Source: CAZUGA01 sp964619885 (lineage in GTDB: Bacteria > Pseudomonadota > Gammaproteobacteria > Methylococcales > UBA1147). Taken from it: 64,000 nt of DNA. The notes beneath the pieces were generated by a model. That model was not told where the DNA came from and did no database searches. It saw only the letters and a list, made by a program, of their open reading frames with translations. Made by a program: the position numbers and the translations under genes. This document shows positions 56,383 to 64,000 of this stretch, one piece after another. Each line of letters begins with the position of its first letter. Position 1 is the stretch's first letter. The DNA is taken from positions 62,001-126,000 of the forward strand of contig CAZUGA010000002.1 of the NCBI GenBank assembly GCA_964619885.1. Direction: 5' to 3'.

Positions 56383-57534
56383 GTGATAAAGTCAAAAGTT
56401 GAACCACTAGCTTGTCAACTTTTATTGTCTTGTGTCAAAGACCGGATTTTGAAATTAGATTTATCCGGTAGCTGGATTATTGGCAATGAAATTCCTCAAG
56501 TAACCGAAGTGCAGAGTGAAATCGAGCAAAATCCGGCTATTCGGGAAGTACAATTCAATAGTCAAGATCTTGCTGATTGGGATAGTATCTTGTTGACTTT
56601 CCTCATACGCTTGTTTCGGTATTGCAATGCCAATGAAATCGTGTGGGAGCCTAAAGGCTTACCTGATGGTGTTGTTAAGCTGTTAAATCTAGCATTTGCC
56701 GTACCCGAAGCTGAGGGCGTAAAGCCAGAAGCCAAGCAGTATTCATGGTTTTATAGAATTGGCCGCAGCGTCATAGCCAACCGTGATAGTGCGGCAAAGC
56801 AACTTGAGTTCGTTGGGGAACTCTGTTTAAGTTTCTCGCGATTTTTTCGGGGTAAGGCACGCTATCGTCGCTCTGATTTATGGTTATTGATCGAAGATTG
56901 CGGTCCAAAGGCGTTACCGATAGTTACTTTGATTAGTGTTTTAGTTGGATTGATACTGGCGTTTGTTGGAGCCGTGCAGTTATCAATGTTCGGTGCGCAA
57001 ATTTACATTGCGAATCTGGTTGGCTTGGGGATGGCCCGTGAGATGGGGGGAATGATGACCGCGGTTATTATGGCCGGCCGAACTGGCGCTGCGTTTGCGG
57101 CTCAGTTGGGAACCATGAAAGTCAATGAGGAAATTGACGCGCTAAAGACCATGGGAATCGCACCCATGGATTTCTTGGTGCTTCCGCGGGTTATCGCCCT
57201 GGTATTGATGATGCCAATTCTCTGCTTGTATGCTGATTTTATGGGTATACTGGGCGGTATGGTTGTCGGTGTTGGGCTTCTCGATTTATCTCTGGTCGAA
57301 TACTATACGCAGACCGAAGCCGCATTAGCGATGCGGGATTTTAACGTCGGGCTATTCAAGAGCTTGGTTTTTGGCGTGTTGGTTGCGATCGCTGGCTGCA
57401 TGCGTGGAATGGAATCCGGTCGTAGCTCCTCAGCGGTAGGCGAGGCTGCAACCAAAGCTGTTGTTACAGGAATCGTTTGGATAATCGTTTCAGATTCTAT
57501 TCTTACAGTGATTTATAACGCGATAGGAGTATAG
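56383..57534 (+). CDS. mlaE: MlaE-family permease with fused STAS domain
   Basis: A 383-residue inner-membrane permease of the phospholipid-transport ABC family. An N-terminal STAS-like region (about 1-105, LKLDLSGSWIIGNEI) is followed by the MlaE membrane part (about 165-383), with MAREMGGMMTAVIMAGRTGAAFAAQLGTMKVNEEIDALK as the recognisable coupling segment (only part is quoted in the family). In classical mla operons the STAS protein is separate (MlaB), so this fusion replaces it. GTG 56383 is the start. mlaF follows after 18 bp. Confidence 0.93.
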   Translation: MIKSKVEPLACQLLLSCVKDRILKLDLSGSWIIGNEIPQVTEVQSEIEQNPAIREVQFNSQDLADWDSILLTFLIRLFRYCNANEIVWEPKGLPDGVVKLLNLAFAVPEAEGVKPEAKQYSWFYRIGRSVIANRDSAAKQLEFVGELCLSFSRFFRGKARYRRSDLWLLIEDCGPKALPIVTLISVLVGLILAFVGAVQLSMFGAQIYIANLVGLGMAREMGGMMTAVIMAGRTGAAFAAQLGTMKVNEEIDALKTMGIAPMDFLVLPRVIALVLMMPILCLYADFMGILGGMVVGVGLLDLSLVEYYTQTEAALAMRDFNVGLFKSLVFGVLVAIAGCMRGMESGRSSSAVGEAATKAVVTGIVWIIVSDSILTVIYNAIGV

Positions 57535-57552
57535 CTTTAAGGATTATTCTTG

Positions 57553-58302
57553 ATGAACGATGCACATATCGTCGTAACAGACCTTACCATGGCTTACGGT
57601 CCGGTGATCATTCAGCAGCATTTGAATTTTGCTATTATGCGGGGTGATATTTTTATCATCATGGGCGGTAGCGGGTGCGGCAAAAGTACATTGTTGAGGC
57701 ATTTGGTCGGGTTGATTCGTCCGGCCAAAGGAGACGTCTGTTACGATTCGCAAAATTATTGGGAAGCGGATCAAGCGACCCGCGATCGGATCATACGTAG
57801 AACAGGAGTGCTTTACCAAAGTGGAGCGCTGTGGAGCTCATTGACCCTAGCGGAGAATGTAGCCTTGCCGATATCGGAATACACGCAATTAAGTACCGCG
57901 GAAATACGTGAAATCGTACAGATGAAACTAGCTTTGGTTGGTCTGGGTGGATTTGAGAATTATTATCCTTCGGAAATTAGCGGCGGTATGCAAAAACGCG
58001 CTGGGCTTGCTCGGGCGATGGCCTTGGATCCCGAGATTCTTTTTTTTGACGAACCCTCGGCCGGTTTGGATCCGGTGAGTGCCAAGCGACTCGATGATTT
58101 GATTATTGAATTAAAGGAAAGTTTGGGTACTACAATTGTTGTCGTTACCCACGAATTGGCCAGTATATTTTCTATTGGCACAAATTCGTTGTTTCTCGAT
58201 AATGAAACCAAAACAATGATCGCTGGCGGTAACCCTACAACTTTACTTAGGGAATCGTGCGATCCGAAAATTCGAACCTTTTTAACACGGGGCTTGGAAT
58301 AA
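57553..58302 (+). CDS. mlaF: MlaF-family lipid-transport ATPase
   Basis: A 249-residue ABC ATPase. Walker A is GGSGCGKST, the signature is SGGMQKR, Walker B is EILFFDEPSAGLDP, and the switch histidine is in VVTHE. It powers lipid movement with the MlaE permease and MlaD ring. ATG 57553 is chosen over the preceding TTG. It lies between mlaE and mlaD with short gaps, so all three are one operon. Confidence 0.95.
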   Translation: MNDAHIVVTDLTMAYGPVIIQQHLNFAIMRGDIFIIMGGSGCGKSTLLRHLVGLIRPAKGDVCYDSQNYWEADQATRDRIIRRTGVLYQSGALWSSLTLAENVALPISEYTQLSTAEIREIVQMKLALVGLGGFENYYPSEISGGMQKRAGLARAMALDPEILFFDEPSAGLDPVSAKRLDDLIIELKESLGTTIVVVTHELASIFSIGTNSLFLDNETKTMIAGGNPTTLLRESCDPKIRTFLTRGLE

Positions 58303-58358
58303 TGTGACCATCGAAGCGTATTTTTTTCGTATGATCTGGCGAATTTGGCAGTGGAATC

Positions 58359-59345
58359 ATGAGCAAACAAGCTAACCCAGCAGCGATTGGCGTTTTTGTA
58401 GTTGGTGCGATCGGATTAGTCATTGTAGCGATTCTAGTGTTTAGTAAAGCCCAGTTTATGACACCTAAAGATCGTTTTGTGGTGTTTTTCAAGGGGTCGG
58501 TGAGTGGCTTAAAAGTGGGGGCACCGGTTAAGCTCAAAGGAGTGCAAGTTGGGCAAGTAACAGAAATTCAAGTTCAGTTTAACTTAGATAAAGCGGAGGT
58601 GCGCACACCGGTTTATTTGGTTGTAGACCTCAGCCAGGTAGATTTTGAAACCACTGATTCTCGAGATATCTCATCGGATTTAACCTACGAGTCTTTGATT
58701 CGGCATGGTTTGCGCGCGCAATTACAGTCCCAGAGTTTATTGACAGGGCAGTTATACGTAGAGGTTAATTTTTACCCAAAAAGTCCGATTAATTTAGTTG
58801 GAGGAGATGTAAATCTCAGGGAGATCCCGACGTTGGGTTCGGAGACGGACGAAATTATCAACAACGTTGGCACCATCGTATCAAAGCTTAAAGCTTTACC
58901 CTTACAAGAACTGTTCAAAACTTTGTTAGATACTTCAAAGAATATCGAGCAATTGGTTAGTTCTCCAGAAATTATGGACAATGCACGCAAGTTGGAGAAG
59001 ATACTCGATAGGTTGCAAAATATTATTGTTAAACTTGATGGTCGAATTGACCCGGTGATGAATGAAATCGAAGGGACTATGGTCGATACCAGAAGTTTGA
59101 TTAACAATGTTAATAATCAAGTTGTACCGATAGCCGAGAATTCCCAGCAGATACTGGTGCAAGCCGAAAGATCTTTGGCAGCACTGGAAGAAGCAACTAG
59201 CCCAGATTCTCCTATTTATAGTGATATGACCAGTACCTTAAACGAATTAACCGAAGCAGCGAGGTCGATCCGTGTTTTGGCTGACTATCTTAAACGAAAT
59301 CCAGAGGCATTACTCTACGGTAAGCGGGAGAGGTCGAGCGACTGA
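58359..59345 (+). CDS. mlaD: MlaD-family MCE protein
   Basis: A 328-residue MCE-domain protein with an N-terminal membrane anchor (about residues 9-29) and an MCE domain (FFKGSVSGLKVGAPVKLKGV). A long helical C-terminal part follows, longer than in E. coli MlaD, suggesting an extended tunnel-type MCE ring as in larger family members. It should bind lipids in the periplasm and hand them to or from MlaE/MlaF. It is the last gene of the operon; no mlaC or mlaB gene follows. Confidence 0.93.
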   Translation: MSKQANPAAIGVFVVGAIGLVIVAILVFSKAQFMTPKDRFVVFFKGSVSGLKVGAPVKLKGVQVGQVTEIQVQFNLDKAEVRTPVYLVVDLSQVDFETTDSRDISSDLTYESLIRHGLRAQLQSQSLLTGQLYVEVNFYPKSPINLVGGDVNLREIPTLGSETDEIINNVGTIVSKLKALPLQELFKTLLDTSKNIEQLVSSPEIMDNARKLEKILDRLQNIIVKLDGRIDPVMNEIEGTMVDTRSLINNVNNQVVPIAENSQQILVQAERSLAALEEATSPDSPIYSDMTSTLNELTEAARSIRVLADYLKRNPEALLYGKRERSSD

Positions 59346-59449
59346 TATTGCAAATCAGTTGTAGCGTTGGTCTAAAACTGTTGGGGCCAACGACGTCTAA
59401 ATTTGATAAGATGGAGTGATGCTTGATACTTTGTTATCGGAATAAATGT

Positions 59450-60037
59450 TCAGCGTTTTGGAATTGGGGCGAGAATTTTCTTTATAGCTAGATTTAATTT
59501 GCTATTGTCCGTTTTAGAAGGATTTGGCGAGTAGTTGATTTTATCTCTGGCGACGCCGCGCCAGAATGTTTTTTGAGTTGATGGGGTGATAAATTCAATC
59601 ATCAATTCCCCCTCTTCATGAACGTAATTGATTGTTCCGGGGTTAGCGATGGATAATCGAGGACGGTATTGCGAAGTCCAGAGCTCGGTCTCGGTCTTTT
59701 TGTTCAATTTTCCTGTATAGTCGATCCAGTTTCCTGTATAGTCGATCCAGAAATCTGCGGTGGATGCATTTGATGATACGAATCCTTTGGCTTGCATTTG
59801 GAGATCTATCGCATTCTCAACCCGAAGTCGAAACGCTTTGTCGTTTTCGAGTTTAGGATTCCGAATTTTTTCATTTCTAGGCGCCCAACTATTTCTAGGC
59901 GCCCAACTATATGTATGTAGATTTGCAAAAACAGATAAGATTGGTTGTTCAGTGTCAACTTCCATGCTGCTTTGCGCGCACGAAGCAAGCGTGATAACTA
60001 ACGACAGGAGAATAAAGTATCTATTCTGTAGGGTCAT
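59450..60037 (-). CDS. DUF4136 lipoprotein with two internal tandem duplications
   Basis: A 195-residue lipoprotein with lipobox LASC near residue 20 and the DUF4136 pattern (YSWAPR near the N-terminus, ADFWIDY and the C-terminal FWRGVARD block). Two short in-frame tandem duplications are visible: SWAPRN is doubled, and the block containing WIDYTG is doubled. Each is a perfect direct repeat in DNA (see repeats). They lie inside conserved segments, so the protein may be altered yet still in frame. It is convergent with mlaD. Confidence 0.85.
   Translation of the reverse strand: MTLQNRYFILLSLVITLASCAQSSMEVDTEQPILSVFANLHTYSWAPRNSWAPRNEKIRNPKLENDKAFRLRVENAIDLQMQAKGFVSSNASTADFWIDYTGNWIDYTGKLNKKTETELWTSQYRPRLSIANPGTINYVHEEGELMIEFITPSTQKTFWRGVARDKINYSPNPSKTDNSKLNLAIKKILAPIPKR
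59709..59750. repeat. Perfect 21-bp tandem duplication in the DUF4136 gene
   Basis: Two identical 21-bp units at 59709-59729 and 59730-59750 double seven codons (the WIDYTG block) without breaking the frame. Identity is complete, which implies a recent slippage or duplication event, or an assembly artefact. Confidence 0.9.
59874..59909. repeat. Perfect 18-bp tandem duplication in the DUF4136 gene
   Basis: Two identical 18-bp units at 59874-59891 and 59892-59909 double six codons (SWAPRN) in frame. It is about 125 bp from the other duplication in the same gene and has unrelated sequence. Confidence 0.9.
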
Positions 60038-60324
60038 TTTGAATCCTAATTTGCGAAGTCTTCAGATTAAAGCGCGAATTATGATTCTATTCAATAGCCA
60101 AATTAGCCAATTCAGAGCAACGCGTAATTCTCAGTGGTCGTACAGAAAGCCGCGTTTATGGTTTATTTCTGTACGACTAAACTTGTCAAATTTCCTTTTT
60201 AAGGAAATGTGCCAAAGTTGATACCTTCCATTTTGCTATATTCGAATCCGATCAATTTAATTCCAACAGGGATTGATTAGCCAACTTTATTACGATTAGC
60301 GTTGCACATGCGATAGAAAGATTT

Positions 60325-62829
60325 ATGGTTAGCGATTCTATTTTGTGGACGGTCCCGGTAAACCTGCTGATCGTTGTGTGCCTCATTTACCCATTTTTTC
60401 AGTGGTTTAAAAGACGCAAAGAAGTCGCGCTTCTTGGTCTTACTATAGGAACGGTAATGGTATTGTTAGGGTTAACCTTAATATCGTTTGCGTTCTTGCG
60501 CGATTTTGTATCCTTAATGCTCAGTGTAATTTCGGAGATTGAATCCGATACAAAAGGACAAATTGAAAAAATACGTCCAATTCTTCCCTGGTATGGCGTT
60601 ATTACCGGTGTCGGCGCGATAAGCATTGGAATGGCCTATTGGCTGCGTATAGCAGTCCCTAAGGCTATTACCAATGTTATGGAAATGGAAAGTACGGTTC
60701 ACGCGGAAACAGAGGATTTGTCGGATACCAATACGCGTTTGAATCAAGTTTTGGCCGTACAGCGAGAAATGCAGGAAGCATTGGTTCAGAGTGAACACCG
60801 GTTTCGTGAGTTGGTAGAGTTGCTCCCCCAAACCGTGTTCGAAGTTTCCGCAAGGGGTGATTTGATCTTTGTGAATCGGGCTGGGTATGAAATGTTTCAA
60901 TTAACCCCTGCAGACGTAGTGGATGGCGTCAATATTCGCGAATATTGCGTTGCCGAAGATCGGGAACGTCTGGCAAATAATTTTAAAGCCATATTGAACG
61001 GAGAATTTATCGGTCCAAACGAATATACCTACCAGCGATCGGATCATAGTACCTTGCCTGTGATTATTTCAAGCCGACCAATTGTTCGTGATGGGGTTAT
61101 GGCAGGTGCGATCGGTGTGATTTTTGATATAACTCGACGTAAACGTATCGAGCTAGAGTTAGAAACTTCCAGAACCATGTTGCGAACTGTGCTTGATACT
61201 ATTCCAGTTCGAGTATTTTGGAAGGATACTGAATCCCTATTTTTGGGTTGCAACAAAGAATTCGCGAAAGACGCGAACCTCGATTCGCCATCCAAGCTGA
61301 TTGGAAAGAGCGATTTCGATATCGCTGATCCCGTAAAAGCGGAACGTTATCGAGCGGATGATGAAAGTATTATCAGATCCGGAAAGGCGAAGATAAATTA
61401 TGAAGAAACCCGGTTTTTACGGGACGGGAGTCAGCGATGGCTTAAAACCAGTAAAATACCACTGCTTGGTCCGGACAAAAGCATTATTGGGATCCTGGGT
61501 TGTTACGAAGATATAACCAATACCCGGCGTTTATCTCAACAACTAGAACATTTGGCCAACCACGATTCTCTGACGGGCTTGGTTAACCGCCACGCGTTTG
61601 AACAAAGAGTGAGTCGGGTGGTTGAATCAACTCGAGTTGACGATTCTACACACGCGCTGTGCTACTTGGATTTAGACCAATTTAAAGTTGTCAACGATAC
61701 CTGTGGTCATGCGGCTGGTGACGAGTTGCTCAACCAATTGGGTACTTTGTTACAACAGCAAGTGCGTCATCGCGATACGCTGGCGCGGCTCGGTGGTGAT
61801 GAATTTGCGGTATTGATGGAGCATTGTTCGATGCAACAGGCGAGCAGGGTGGCGGAAGCACTGCGGCAATTGATCGCCGAATTTTGGTTCACCTGGGAAG
61901 GCAGAAGCTTCAGTATAGGAGCGAGTATAGGGGTGGTTCCAATAACGCAGGCAACTTCGAATGTAACTGAACTGTTGATGAAAGCTGATTCTGCGTGTTA
62001 TTCGGCGAAAGAGGGAGGACGTAACCGTGTGCATATTTATCGCGAGGACGATTTGGATATTCTTCAACGGCAGGGAGAGGTTCAATGGATTTCAAGGCTT
62101 ACCGAGGCTTTGGAGCAAAATCGTTTTGTGCTTTACGGGCAACCCATCGTGGCATTGGATGGTTTGGATAACGGTTTGAAACATTATGAAATCCTTATCC
62201 GAATGATTGGCGAAGATGGTCAACTGATTCTACCGGGAGCATTTTTTCCTGCAGTGGAGCGTTATAATATTTCAGCCCGGTTAGATCGGTGGGTTATCGA
62301 GCAAACTTTTGCATGGTTGCTAGGGTTTCCCGACAGATTAGAACATTTGGGTCTTTGTTCAATCAATCTATCGGGGCACTCGTTGAGTGATGAGGATTTT
62401 CAACTGTTTGTCGACGAGCAGCTTCAGAAAAGCAAGATAGCACCGAGCAAGATTTGTTTCGAAATTACAGAAACTGCCGCAATTTCCAATCTATCGCGTG
62501 CAGTGCGGTTTATTGCGAGGATGAAAGACAAAGGCTGCCGTTTTGCATTGGATGATTTTGGAAGCGGACTGTCTTCATTTGCATATCTAAAAAATCTGCC
62601 AGTAGATTATTTGAAGATCGATGGCATGTTTGTGATGGATATTCTGGATGACCCAATTGATTTGGCTATGGTTAGATCGATCAATGAGATTGGACAACTA
62701 ATGGGCAAGAAGACAATTGCCGAATTTGTCGAGAATGATCGGGTTGGTGAAATGCTCAAGGAAATTGGCGTGAACTATATACAGGGATTTGCAGCGGGCC
62801 CTCCAAGACCTATTGACCAAATAGGTTAA
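60325..62829 (+). CDS. Membrane-anchored PAS-PAS-GGDEF-EAL cyclic-di-GMP enzyme (second copy)
   Basis: An 834-residue paralogue of the protein at 5756. Three hydrophobic segments lie in residues 8-25, 34-58 and 88-108, with a periplasmic loop between the second and third. Then come a coil, two PAS domains (about 155-280 and 285-410), GGDEF (motif intact, with RHRD inhibitory site) and EAL. The EAL triplet reads EIL but the ExLxR pattern, EITET, DDFGSG and KIDG are kept, so both activities are plausible. The catalytic modules of the two proteins are very similar, while their membrane and PAS parts differ, suggesting the same output with different inputs. Confidence 0.94.
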   Translation: MVSDSILWTVPVNLLIVVCLIYPFFQWFKRRKEVALLGLTIGTVMVLLGLTLISFAFLRDFVSLMLSVISEIESDTKGQIEKIRPILPWYGVITGVGAISIGMAYWLRIAVPKAITNVMEMESTVHAETEDLSDTNTRLNQVLAVQREMQEALVQSEHRFRELVELLPQTVFEVSARGDLIFVNRAGYEMFQLTPADVVDGVNIREYCVAEDRERLANNFKAILNGEFIGPNEYTYQRSDHSTLPVIISSRPIVRDGVMAGAIGVIFDITRRKRIELELETSRTMLRTVLDTIPVRVFWKDTESLFLGCNKEFAKDANLDSPSKLIGKSDFDIADPVKAERYRADDESIIRSGKAKINYEETRFLRDGSQRWLKTSKIPLLGPDKSIIGILGCYEDITNTRRLSQQLEHLANHDSLTGLVNRHAFEQRVSRVVESTRVDDSTHALCYLDLDQFKVVNDTCGHAAGDELLNQLGTLLQQQVRHRDTLARLGGDEFAVLMEHCSMQQASRVAEALRQLIAEFWFTWEGRSFSIGASIGVVPITQATSNVTELLMKADSACYSAKEGGRNRVHIYREDDLDILQRQGEVQWISRLTEALEQNRFVLYGQPIVALDGLDNGLKHYEILIRMIGEDGQLILPGAFFPAVERYNISARLDRWVIEQTFAWLLGFPDRLEHLGLCSINLSGHSLSDEDFQLFVDEQLQKSKIAPSKICFEITETAAISNLSRAVRFIARMKDKGCRFALDDFGSGLSSFAYLKNLPVDYLKIDGMFVMDILDDPIDLAMVRSINEIGQLMGKKTIAEFVENDRVGEMLKEIGVNYIQGFAAGPPRPIDQIG

Positions 62830-62869
62830 GCTTGTTCTGTCATCCAGTATCGAGCGGTTCTATCAAGTT

Positions 62870-63481
62870 TTACCATCTTCTAACCCGACCGGTGTCTACG
62901 TGGATAAAATTCGAGGTACGATAATAGCCTACTCCTCCTTGTTGAAGTGAAATGGCCATGTTGCGTAGCCGTTTAGTGTCTACGCCAGGTAATCTAATAT
63001 CGGCCGCTTGTCCACGCATGTGAAAGCTTTTCTTGGCAACCCGTTTGCTGCGCCTTCTCAACAACGCGTTGGTTGCTGGAGAGCGATAACCCGATATAAT
63101 CTGGAATGTTTGGCTGTGTTTCGTCAATGACGAAAGTCCGTAAAGTATATCAAACAGACCCGGGTCTATGGGGTGGACTTCATCGGTTCTGTGATCTCTA
63201 AACAGTTGATCGATTTCTGTTAAGGCGTCTGATATATATCTTCCGCCGGAAAAATAAACAATATCCAATTTTTCCGAAGTATGCGTATTATAAAAAGCCA
63301 AGTGTCGTTCCGGAGATATTTTTGCTAAAGCGTTGATTGGATTGAGCAGCAATACCGTAGCTGAGGCAGAACCCAAACTAGTCAAGAATCCGCGGCGTGA
63401 ATGGGTAGATGATGAACTTCTAAGTCGTTCGTCACTAGAATGATTTTGAAGATTGGCGGTTTTAAGTTTTTCAAGCAACAT
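62870..63481 (-). CDS. Tat-exported DUF882 / YcbK-like (peptidase M15-type) protein
   Basis: A 203-residue protein with a twin-arginine signal (SRRGFLTSLGSASATVLLL, near residues 29-47) and a DUF882 domain. Zinc-ligand positions match M15-type peptidases: H and D in SFHMRGQAADI and the H-x-D of FIHVDTGR. Homologues act on peptidoglycan or remain functionally uncertain. The Tat signal implies export of a folded, probably metal-loaded protein. It shares its strand with the ion-channel gene upstream, about 55 bp apart. Confidence 0.9.
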   Translation of the reverse strand: MLLEKLKTANLQNHSSDERLRSSSSTHSRRGFLTSLGSASATVLLLNPINALAKISPERHLAFYNTHTSEKLDIVYFSGGRYISDALTEIDQLFRDHRTDEVHPIDPGLFDILYGLSSLTKHSQTFQIISGYRSPATNALLRRRSKRVAKKSFHMRGQAADIRLPGVDTKRLRNMAISLQQGGVGYYRTSNFIHVDTGRVRRW

Positions 63482-63535
63482 TTTCAGGCCTCAATAGAAA
63501 TACTAGCAGCGAAACAGAACTTCGTTGCGCAATTT

Positions 63536-64000
63536 TTAGTCATGTTTAATTTCGTTTGTTACTGAATCGGTACGGGGGGCGTCAGTGTTGGCGGTATTTA
63601 TCGTATAACTTCGAGCTATATGGGCGCCAACCAAGCCTGCAACCATGACGGCAAGATAGAATTGGCCGGCGATGGCTTCGAAATATGCCAGCGTACGTGC
63701 AATCGGTTTTATTGGTGCGATATCTCCATAACCCAAGGTTGTTAATGTAACGAAGCTAAAATAGATCAATTCGGAATGCTTTTCGTCAATAGCTGTCGCG
63801 TTCAGCCCGCGGAACGAACCGGGGTCGATGATGTCTACTACGGAATAAGCAATACTCCAGATGATGCCAATCAATAGATAAATGCAGATGGTGCCTACTA
63901 TCCTGTTGAGATCGATTCGATCGCCGAACATGACATGGCCTAATGCAATCCACAAAGTTAGGCTGAAGAATAAAAATTGAATTGCAATTCGTGTGAACAT
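63536..64000 (-). CDS. Two-pore-helix potassium channel-type protein (5' end at or beyond window edge)
   Basis: The visible 154 residues include three or more hydrophobic segments, the selectivity-filter motif TLTTLGYGD and a following pore-lining helix, typical of ion-channel (Ion_trans_2) proteins. An ATG complement falls on the last three bases of the window, so the frame may continue further and the true start is unknown. The C-terminal tail is short and acidic, with no regulatory RCK domain visible. Confidence 0.85.
   Translation of the reverse strand: MFTRIAIQFLFFSLTLWIALGHVMFGDRIDLNRIVGTICIYLLIGIIWSIAYSVVDIIDPGSFRGLNATAIDEKHSELIYFSFVTLTTLGYGDIAPIKPIARTLAYFEAIAGQFYLAVMVAGLVGAHIARSYTINTANTDAPRTDSVTNEIKHD

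Noticed and set aside
1..64000. CRISPR arrays, tRNA genes and prophage
   Set aside because: No regularly spaced repeats, no complete cloverleaf and no phage genes were found.

Overview
The window looks like part of a gammaproteobacterial chromosome from a C1-oxidising organism. The housekeeping order (4.5S RNA, dnaX, ybaB, recR; rsgA next to orn; greB; an mla-type lipid transporter) is typical of Gammaproteobacteria. A complete tetrahydromethanopterin-linked formyltransferase/hydrolase complex (fhcB, fhcA, fhcD, fhcC, plus a second fhcD) points to a methylotroph or methanotroph. Two CrtI-type desaturases with a glycosyltransferase and an acyltransferase suggest a glycosylated, acylated C30-type carotenoid, which also occurs in type I methanotrophs. 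A Methylococcales-like host is the best guess; nothing here proves methane oxidation. No tRNA, CRISPR array or intact insertion sequence was found.

Layout. 1-4520: the 3' part of a very large secreted multicopper oxidase. 4521-5755: long non-coding stretch. 5756-8170: membrane-anchored PAS-GGDEF-EAL protein. 8171-10546: a small graveyard of mobile DNA with a frameshifted PA2779-like remnant, a dead IS30 transposase, an AT-rich divergent nucleoside diphosphate kinase gene, and a likely IS3 tail. 10547-16232: a PLP decarboxylase facing glycine-cleavage genes gcvT-gcvP. 16411-19061: a DUF4332 protein and a cyclic-nucleotide-domain patatin. 19450-25625: hypothetical protein, DUF2141 protein and the carotenoid operon. 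25730-30682: SDR protein, GST, a CarH/LitR-type B12 photoreceptor repressor, and divergently an RpoD paralogue. 30847-33180: ftsH and a small membrane protein. 33309-36121: DoxX and a DUF255 thioredoxin-domain protein. 36252-43303: two small proteins and the fhc cluster. 43912-46904: a secreted metallo-beta-lactamase-fold protein and a secreted TIM-barrel glycosidase-like protein. 46969-54174: greB, ffs, dnaX, ybaB, recR, HIT, rsgA, M48 peptidase, orn. 54482-60037: SYLF protein, OmpA lipoprotein, mlaE-mlaF-mlaD, DUF4136 lipoprotein. 60325-64000: second PAS-GGDEF-EAL protein, DUF882/YcbK-like protein, and a partial potassium channel.

The most interesting system is the carotenoid operon close to a CarH-type regulator that keeps every cobalamin and photoreceptor signature residue. 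The regulator is divergently paired with an extra group-1-like sigma factor, and CarH-style 11-bp TnnACA repeats overlap a candidate -35 element between them. I infer a light-controlled sigma-factor relay protecting a C1-oxidising cell from photo-oxidation. The relay architecture is inference; the signature residues and repeats are visible in the sequence. A second point is the divergent extra FhcD upstream of the canonical fhcBADC set.
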